Source: Balanoglossus misakiensis (taxonomy: Eukaryota; Hemichordata). From it: a DNA stretch of 64,000 nt. The notes beneath the pieces are model-generated. The model made no database searches and had not been told where the DNA came from. It worked only from the letters and a program-made list of their open reading frames with translations. The stretch covers positions 10,788,001-10,852,000 of the forward strand of contig CM082592.2 of NCBI GenBank assembly GCA_040954595.2, written 5' to 3'. The translations under genes were made by a program, and so were the position numbers. Below are positions 54,001 through 63,000 of this stretch, piece by piece (the stretch's first letter is position 1; each line of letters opens with the position of its first letter).

Positions 54001-57000
54001 ATCCTACCAGTGTTGTCAACTTTCACACAAAAGAGTGCATGCCATCATTCTTCGCATTGCACGACTGAAACTGCCTTCATCTTTTTCAATTGACTGATTA
54101 ACACATCTCTCTGATTGACAGCGTGGCCAAAGCTTCACACCAGAAGGCTGTGAAGAGACCTGTGAATGCACAGTTGATGGAGAGACCAAATGTGAGCCCC
54201 TTGAATGCGGTGATAATGCCTACTGCGGTTACGATAGTCAAGACGACTATGGATGTCATTGTTACGCTGGGTACGAGCTGATCGATGAGGAATGTCAACT
54301 GAGTAAGTACCTGTATGTGCTCTGATTTGCATTTTTCAACATTCCAAATGGCATCTACTGCATCAGAGACTTTGGCTGACACTTTTTTAATTTTGTCCTG
54401 CTAGGATACTCTGAATGCACTGCTTGGGGAGATCCACACTACATTACCTTTGATGGCAAGAAATACAACTTCCAAGGAACTTGCAGATATATTTTAGCAA
54501 CTTCCAACTGTAGCATCAGCAAGGAACCAGTATTTGGTGTGGAAGTGCAAAACCGCAAAGACAAGCCCAGTGACTTAGTCAGCTACACAAGAGAGGTCTA
54601 CATTACAGTAGCAGGAGTGGTAGGTTCTGTGGTGGCTTTTCTCATCTTCTTTTGTACAATTACCACTATTTGCTCCACCACTTTGGATAACACTTAACTC
54701 TACGTATGCCTTTCACTTCACAGGAATATGCACTATTACAAGATGGACATGTAACAGTCGATGGCACAGATGTAACTCTACCCTATATGGACACAGATGA
54801 TATGGTACTCATAAAATCTGCAGGCCGATATGTGGTAATGTCACTTGTTTCAATCTTGTCAATTCTAATAGGAGAGCTTTCAGAACTATACCGGTACTGT
54901 TCGTGCTGCCCAACCTTTATTGATTGTTTCCTTGTGCATTGATTTCAGAAACTTATCACTGATTTTGGACTTGTGGCACTCTGGGATACCAGTTCCAATA
55001 TAGTTTTGTATGTACCACACACTTATTGGAACAGAACTTGCGGTCTATGTGGCACTCTTGATGGTGATGAGAACAATGACTTCCTCTCACCTGATGGATC
55101 ACAGGTGAGTCACAATGAACTTTAGCAACTTTGTTAACAGCAAAACAAGTCAAGATATGAATGTCAAAGAATGCTTTCAGTACATGTTTGTCTACCATCA
55201 ACATGATGCATTTTCTGCCTTTGCTTGCAGCTTTTATCAGATGTCTCCTCTTTGATTTTTTCAGGCTGAAAACCAGTGGGAATTTGGTAACAGTTGGCTT
55301 GCCGATGAGTGTGGGGTTATCCCAGAAGACCCAGAACCATGTAAAGATCTGGATGAGTTGATGTTTGCTGATACCAACAGAAGCTGTAGTCGTTTACTGG
55401 ATCCCTTGGGTAGGCAAAATCTTTGATTTTGTCTTTGCACCTAAGTTGTCATTTCTTTTCCTCTTCAAGGGCACAATATCCCCCTGCCTCTCTGTTCATA
55501 TGTGGAGTAATTAAAGCTATATTTGCTCGTATTTGCAGGTCCATTTGCTGGTTGCCACGACAGAGTAAACCCACGGCCCTACTTTGAGACTTGTCTCTAT
55601 GATATGTGTGCCTTGCCTGGAAACACTTCCCTGTGTGACAATCTCGAAGGCTATGCCAGAAGTTGTCAGGAGAACGGAGGAAGTCTTGAAGATTGGAGAA
55701 AGCTTCTGTGTCGTAAGTTATTAGCTATTGCTGCCATTTTAAAGCGCTTAGAATGACTGCAGAGTGCTTCATAACAGTTTTGCTGTCACACTATCAAAGT
55801 ACCAAAGATTCTTTGATCAAACCACATAATGTATGATTCTTTCTCGCAGCCATTGAATGCAAGGCACCTGCAGTATACAAATTGTTGACATCTGCCTGCC
55901 CTGCTACCTGTCGCAATCCAAATGCTGGGAGAAGGTGCTCTGAAAAACCACTTGAAGGATGTGAGTGTCCTGAGGGAACACTTTTGGATGGAGATAGATG
56001 TGTGCCACCTGACCATTGTGGTTGTAGATATAAAGGAAAAATCTATGAGGTACGTATCCTACCAGTGTTGTCAACTTTCACACAAAAGAGTGCATGCCAT
56101 CATTCTTCGCATTGCACGACTGAAACTGCCTTCATCTTTTTCAATTGACTGATTAACACATCTCTCTGATTGACAGCGTGGCCAAAGCTTCACACCAGAA
56201 GGCTGTGAAGAGACCTGTGAATGCACAGTTGATGGAGAGACCAAATGTGAGCCCCTTGAATGTGGTGATAATGCCTACTGCGGTTACGATAGTCAAGACG
56301 ACTATGGATGTCATTGTTACGCTGGGTACGAGCTGATCGATGAGGAATGTCAACTGAGTAAGTACCTGTATGTGCTCTGATTTGCATTTTTCAACATTCC
56401 AAATGGCATGTACTGCATCAGAGACTTTGGCTGACACTTTTTTAATTTTGTCCTGCTAGGATACTCTGAATGCACTGCTTGGGGAGATCCACACTACATT
56501 ACCTTTGATGGCAAGAAATACAACTTCCAAGGAACTTGCAGATATATTTTAGCAACTTCCAACTGTAGCATCGGCAAGGAACCAGTATTTGGTGTGGAAG
56601 TGCAAAACCGCAAAGACAAGCCCAGTGACAAAGTCAGCTACACAAGAGAGGTCTACATTACAGTAGCAGGAGTGGTAGGTTCTGTGGTGGCTTTTCTCAT
56701 CTTCTTTTGTACAATTACCACTATTTGCTCCACCACTTTGGATAACACTTAACTCTACGTATGCCTTTCACTTCACAGGAATATGCACTATTACAAGATG
56801 GACATGTAACAGTCGATGGCACAGATGTAACTCTACCCTATATGGACACAGATGATATGGTACTCATAAAATCTGCAGGCCGATATGTGGTAATGTCACT
56901 TGTTTCAATCTTGTCAATTCTAATAGGAGAGCTTTCAGAACTATACCGGTACTGTTCGTGCTGCCCAACCTTTATTGATTGTTTCCTTGTGCATTGATTT

Positions 57001-60000
57001 CAGAAACTTATCACTGATTTTGGACTTGTGGCACTCTGGGATACCAGTTCCAATATAGTTTTGTATGTACCACACACTTATTGGAACAGAACTTGCGGTC
57101 TATGTGGCACTCTTGATGGTGATGAGAACAATGACTTCCTCTCACCTGATGGATCACAGGTGAGTCACAATGAACTTTAGCAACTTTGTTAACAGCAAAA
57201 CAAGTCAAGATATGAATGTCAAAGAATGCTTTCAGTACATGTTTGTCTACCATCAACATGATGCATTTTCTGCCTTTGCTTGCAGCTTTTATCAGATGTC
57301 TCATCTTTGATTTTTTTCAGGCTGAAAACGAGTTTGAATTTGGTAACAGTTGGCTTGCCGATGAGTGTGGGGTTATCCCAGAAGACCCAGAACCATGTAA
57401 AGATCTGGATGAGTTGATGTTTGCTGATACCAACAGAAGCTGTAGTCGTTTACTGGATCCCTTGGGTAGGCAAAATCTTTGATTTTGTCTTTGCACCTAA
57501 GTTGTCATTTCTTTTCCTCTTCAAGGGCACAATATCCCCCTGCCTCTCTGTTCATATGTGGAGTAATTAAAGCTATATTTGCTCGTATTTGCAGGTCCAT
57601 TTGCTGGTTGCCACGACAGAGTAAACCCACGGCCCTACTTTGAGACTTGTCTCTATGATATGTGTGCCTTGCCTGGAAACACTTCCCTGTGTGACAATCT
57701 CGAAGGCTATGCCAGAAGTTGTCAGGAGAACGGAGGAAGTCTTGAAGATTGGAGAAAGCTTCTGTGTCGTAAGTTATTAGCTATTGCTGCCATTTTAAAG
57801 CGCTTAGAATGACTGCAGAGTGCTTCATAACAGTTTTGCTGTCACACTATCAAAGTACCAAAGATTCTTTGATCAAACCAGATAATGTATGATTCTTTCT
57901 CGCAGCCATTGAATGCAAGGCACCTGCAGTATACAAATTGTTGACATCTGCCTGCCCTGCTACCTGTCGCAATCCAAATGCTGGGAGAAGGTGCTCTGAA
58001 AAACCACTTGAAGGATGTGAGTGTCCTGAGGGAACACTTTTGGATGGAGATAGATGTGTGCCACCTGACCATTGTGGTTGTAGATATAAAGGAAAAATCT
58101 ATGAGGTACGTATCCTACCAGTGTTGTCAACTTTCACACAAAAGAGTGCATGCCATCATTCTTCGCATTGCACGACTGAAACTGCCTTCATCTTTTTCAA
58201 TTGACTGATTAACACATCTCTCTGATTGACAGCGTGGCCAAAGCTTCACACCAGAAGGCTGTGAAGAGACCTGTGAATGCACAGTTGATGGAGAGACCAA
58301 ATGTGAGCCCCTTGAATGTGGTGATAATGCCTACTGCGGTTACGATAGTCAAGACGACTATGGATGTCATTGTTACGCTGGGTACGAGCTGATCGATGAG
58401 GAATGTCAACTGAGTAAGTACCTGTATGTGCTCTGATTTGCATTTTTCAACATTCCAAATGGCATCTACTGCATCAGAGACTTTGGCTGACACTTTTTTA
58501 ATTTTGTCCTGCTAGGATACTCTGAATGCACTGCTTGGGGAGATCCACACTACATTACCTTTGATGGCAAGAAATACAACTTCCAAGGAACTTGCAGATA
58601 TATTTTAGCAACTTCCAACTGTAGCATCAGCAAGGAACCAGTATTTGGTGTGGAAGTGCAAAACCGCAAAGACAAGCCCAGTGACAAAGTCAGCTACACA
58701 AGAGAGGTCTACATTACAGTAGCAGGAGTGGTAGGTTCTGTGGTGGCTTTTCTCATCTTCTTTTGTACAATTACCACTATTTGCTCCACCACTTTGGATA
58801 ACACTTAACTCTACGTATGCCTTTCACTTCACAGGAATATGCACTATTACAAGATGGACATGTAACAGTCGATGGCACAGATGTAACTCTACCCTATATG
58901 GACACAGATGATATGGTACTCATAAAATCTGCAGGCCGATATGTGGTAATGTCACTTGTTTCAATCTTGTCAATTCTAATAGGAGAGCTTTCAGAACTAT
59001 ACCGGTACTGTTCGTGCTGCCCAACCTTTATTGATTGTTTCCTTGTGCATTGATTTCAGAAACTTATCACTGATTTTGGACTTGTGGCACTCTGGGATAC
59101 CAGTTCCAATATAGTTTTGTATGTACCACACACTTATTGGAACAGAACTTGCGGTCTATGTGGCACTCTTGATGGTGATGAGAACAATGACTTCCTCTCA
59201 CCTGATGGATCACAGGTGAGTCACAATGAACTTTAGCAACTTTGTTAACAGCAAAACAAGTCAAGATATGAATGTCAAAGAATGCTTTCAGTACATGTTT
59301 GTCTACCATCAACATGATGCATTTTCTGCCTTTGCTTGCAGCTTTTATCAGATGTCTCCTCTTTGATTTTTTCAGGCTGAAAACCAGTGGGAATTTGGTA
59401 ACAGTTGGCTTTCCGATGAGTGTGGGGTTATCCCAGAAGACCCAGAACCATGTAAAGATCTGGATGAGTTGATGTTTGCTGATACCAACAGAAGCTGTAG
59501 TCGTTTACTGGATCCCTTGGGTAGGCAAAATCTTTGATTTTGTCTTTGCACCTAAGTTGTCATTTCTTTTCCTCTTCAAGGGCACAATATCCCCCTGCCT
59601 CTCTGTTCATATGTGGAGTAATTAAAGCTATATTTGCTCGTATTTGCAGGTCCATTTGCTGGTTGCCACGACAGAGTAAACCCACGGCCCTACTTTGAGA
59701 CTTGTCTCTATGATATGTGTGCCTTGCCTGGAAACACTTCCCTGTGTGACAATCTCGAAGGCTATGCCAGAAGTTGTCAGGAGAACGGAGGAAGTCTTGA
59801 AGATTGGAGAAAGCTTCTGTGTCGTAAGTTACTAGCTATTGCTGCCATTTTAAAGCGCTTAGAATGACTGCAGAGTGCTTCATAACAGTTTTGCTGTCAC
59901 ACTATCAAAGTACCAAAAATTCTTTGATCAAACCACATAATGTATGATTCTTTCTCGCAGCCATTGAATGCAAGGCACCTGCAGTATACAAATTGTTGAC

Positions 60001-63000
60001 ATCTGCCTGCCCTGCTACCTGTCGCAATCCAAATGCGGGGAGAAGGTGCTCTGAAAAACCACTTGAAGGATGTGAGTGTCCTGAGGGAACATTTTTGGAT
60101 GGAGATAGATGTGTGCCACCTGACCATTGTGGTTGTAGATATAAAGGAAAAATCTATGAGGTACGTATCCTACCAGTGTTGTCAACTTTCACACAAAAGA
60201 GTGCATGCCATCATTCTTCGCATTGCACGACTGAAACTGCCTTCATCTTTTTCAATTGACTGATTAACACATCTCTCTGATTGACAGCGTGGCCAAAGCT
60301 TCACACCAGAAGGCTGTGAAGAGACCTGTGAATGCACAGTTGATGGAGAGACCAAATGTGAGCCCCTTGAATGTGGTGATAATGCCTACTGCGGTTACGA
60401 TAGTCAAGACGACTATGGATGTCATTGTTACGCTGGGTACGAGCTGATCGATGAGGAATGTCAACTGAGTAAGTACCTGTATGTGCTCTGATTTGCATTT
60501 TTCAACATTCCAAATGGCATCTACTGCATCAGAGACTTTGGCTGACACTTTTTTAATTTTGTCCTGCTAGGATACTCTGAATGCACTGCTTGGGGAGATC
60601 CACACTACATTACCTTTGATGGCAAGAAATACAACTTCCAAGGAACTTGCAGATATATTTTAGCAACTTCCAACTGTAGCATCGGCAAGGAACCAGTATT
60701 TGGTGTGGAAGTGCAAAACCGCAAAGACAAGCCCAGTGACTTAGTCAGCTACACAAGAGAGGTCTACATTACAGTAGCAGGAGTGGTAGGTTCTGTGGTG
60801 GCTTTTCTCATCTTCTTTTGTACAATTACCACTATTTGCTCCACCACTTTGGATAACACTTAACTCTACGTATGCCTTTCACTTCACAGGAATATGCACT
60901 ATTACAAGATGGACATGTAACAGTCGATGGCACAGATGTAACTCTACCCTATATGGACACAGATGATATGGTACTCATAAAATCTGCAGGCCGATATGTG
61001 GTAATGTCACTTGTTTCAATCTTGTCAATTCTAATAGGAGAGCTTTCAGAACTATACCGGTACTGTTCGTGCTGCCCAACCTTTATTGATTGTTTCCTTG
61101 TGCATTGATTTCAGAAACTTATCACTGATTTTGGACTTGTGGCACTCTGGGATACCAGTTCCGATATAGTTTTGTATGTACCACACACTTATTGGAACAG
61201 AACTTGCGGTCTATGTGGCACTCTTGATGGTGATGAGAACAATGACTTCCTCTCACCTGATGGATCACAGGTGAGTCACAATGAACTTTAGCAACTTTGT
61301 TAACAGCAAAACAAGTCAAGATATGAATGTCAAAGAATGCTTTCAGTACATGTTTGTCTACCATCAACATGATGCATTTTCTGCCTTTGCTTGCAGCTTT
61401 TATCAGATGTCTCCTCTTTGATTTTTTTCAGGCTGAAAACGAGTTTGAATTTGGTAACAGTTGGCTTGCCGATGAGTGTGGGGTTATCCCAGAAGACCCA
61501 GAACCATGTAAAGATCTGGATGAGTTGATGTTTGCTGATACCAACAGAAGCTGTAGTCGTTTACTGGATCCCTTGGGTAGGCAAAATCTTTGATTTTGTC
61601 TTTGCACCTAAGTTGTCATTTCTTTTCCTCTTCAAGGGCACAATATCCCCCTGCCTCTCTGTTCATATGTGGAGTAATTAAAGCTATATTTGCTCGTATT
61701 TGCAGGTCCATTTGCTGGTTGCCACGACAGAGTAAACCCACGGCCCTACTTTGAGACTTGTCTCTATGATATGTGTGCCTTGCCTGGAAACACTTCCCTG
61801 TGTGACAATCTCGAAGGCTATGCCAGAAGTTGTCAGGAGAACGGAGGAAGTCTTGAAGATTGGAGAAAGCTTCTGTGTCGTAAGTTATTAGCTATTGCTG
61901 CCATTTTAAAGCGCTTAGAATGACTGCAGAGTGCTTCATAACAGTTTTGCTGTCACACTATCAAAGTACCAAAGATTCTTTGATCAAACCAGATAATGTA
62001 TGATTCTTTCTCGCAGCCATTGAATGCAAGGCACCTGCAGTATACAAATTGTTGACATCTGCCTGCCCTGCTACCTGTCGCAATCCAAATGCGGGGAGAA
62101 GGTGCTCTGAAAAACCACTTGAAGGATGTGAGTGTCCTGAGGGAACACTTTTGGATGGAGATAGATGTGTGCCACCTGACCATTGTGGTTGTAGATATAA
62201 AGGAAAAATCTATGAGGTACGTATCCTACCAGTGTTGTCAACTTTCACACAAAAGAGTGCATGCCATCATTCTTCGCATTGCACGACTGAAACTGCCTTC
62301 ATCTTTTTCAATTGACTGATTAACACATCTCTCTGATTGACAGCGTGGCCAAAGCTTCACACCAGAAGGCTGTGAAGAGACCTGTGAATGCACAGTTGAT
62401 GGAGAGACCAAATGTGAGCCCCTTGAATGTGGTGATAATGCCTACTGCGGTTACGATAGTCAAGACGACTATGGATGTCATTGTTACGCTGGGTACGAGC
62501 TGATCGATGAGGAATGTCAACTGAGTAAGTACCTGTATGTGCTCTGATTTGCATTTTTCAACATTCCAAATGGCATGTACTGCATCAGAGACTTTGGCTG
62601 ACACTTTTTTAATTTTGTCCTGCTAGGATACTCTGAATGCACTGCTTGGGGAGATCCACACTACATTACCTTTGATGGCAAGAAATACAACTTCCAAGGA
62701 ACTTGCAGATATATTTTAGCAACTTCCAACTGTAGCATCGGCAAGGAACCAGTATTTGGTGTGGAAGTGCAAAACCGCAAAGACAAGCCCAGTGACAAAG
62801 TCAGCTACACAAGAGAGGTCTACATTACAGTAGCAGGAGTGGTAGGTTCTGTGGTGGCTTTTCTCATCTTCTTTTGTACAATTACCACTATTTGCTCCAC
62901 CACTTTGGATAACACTTAACTCTACGTATGCCTTTCACTTCACAGGAATATGCACTATTACAAGATGGACATGTAACAGTCGATGGCACAGATGTAACTC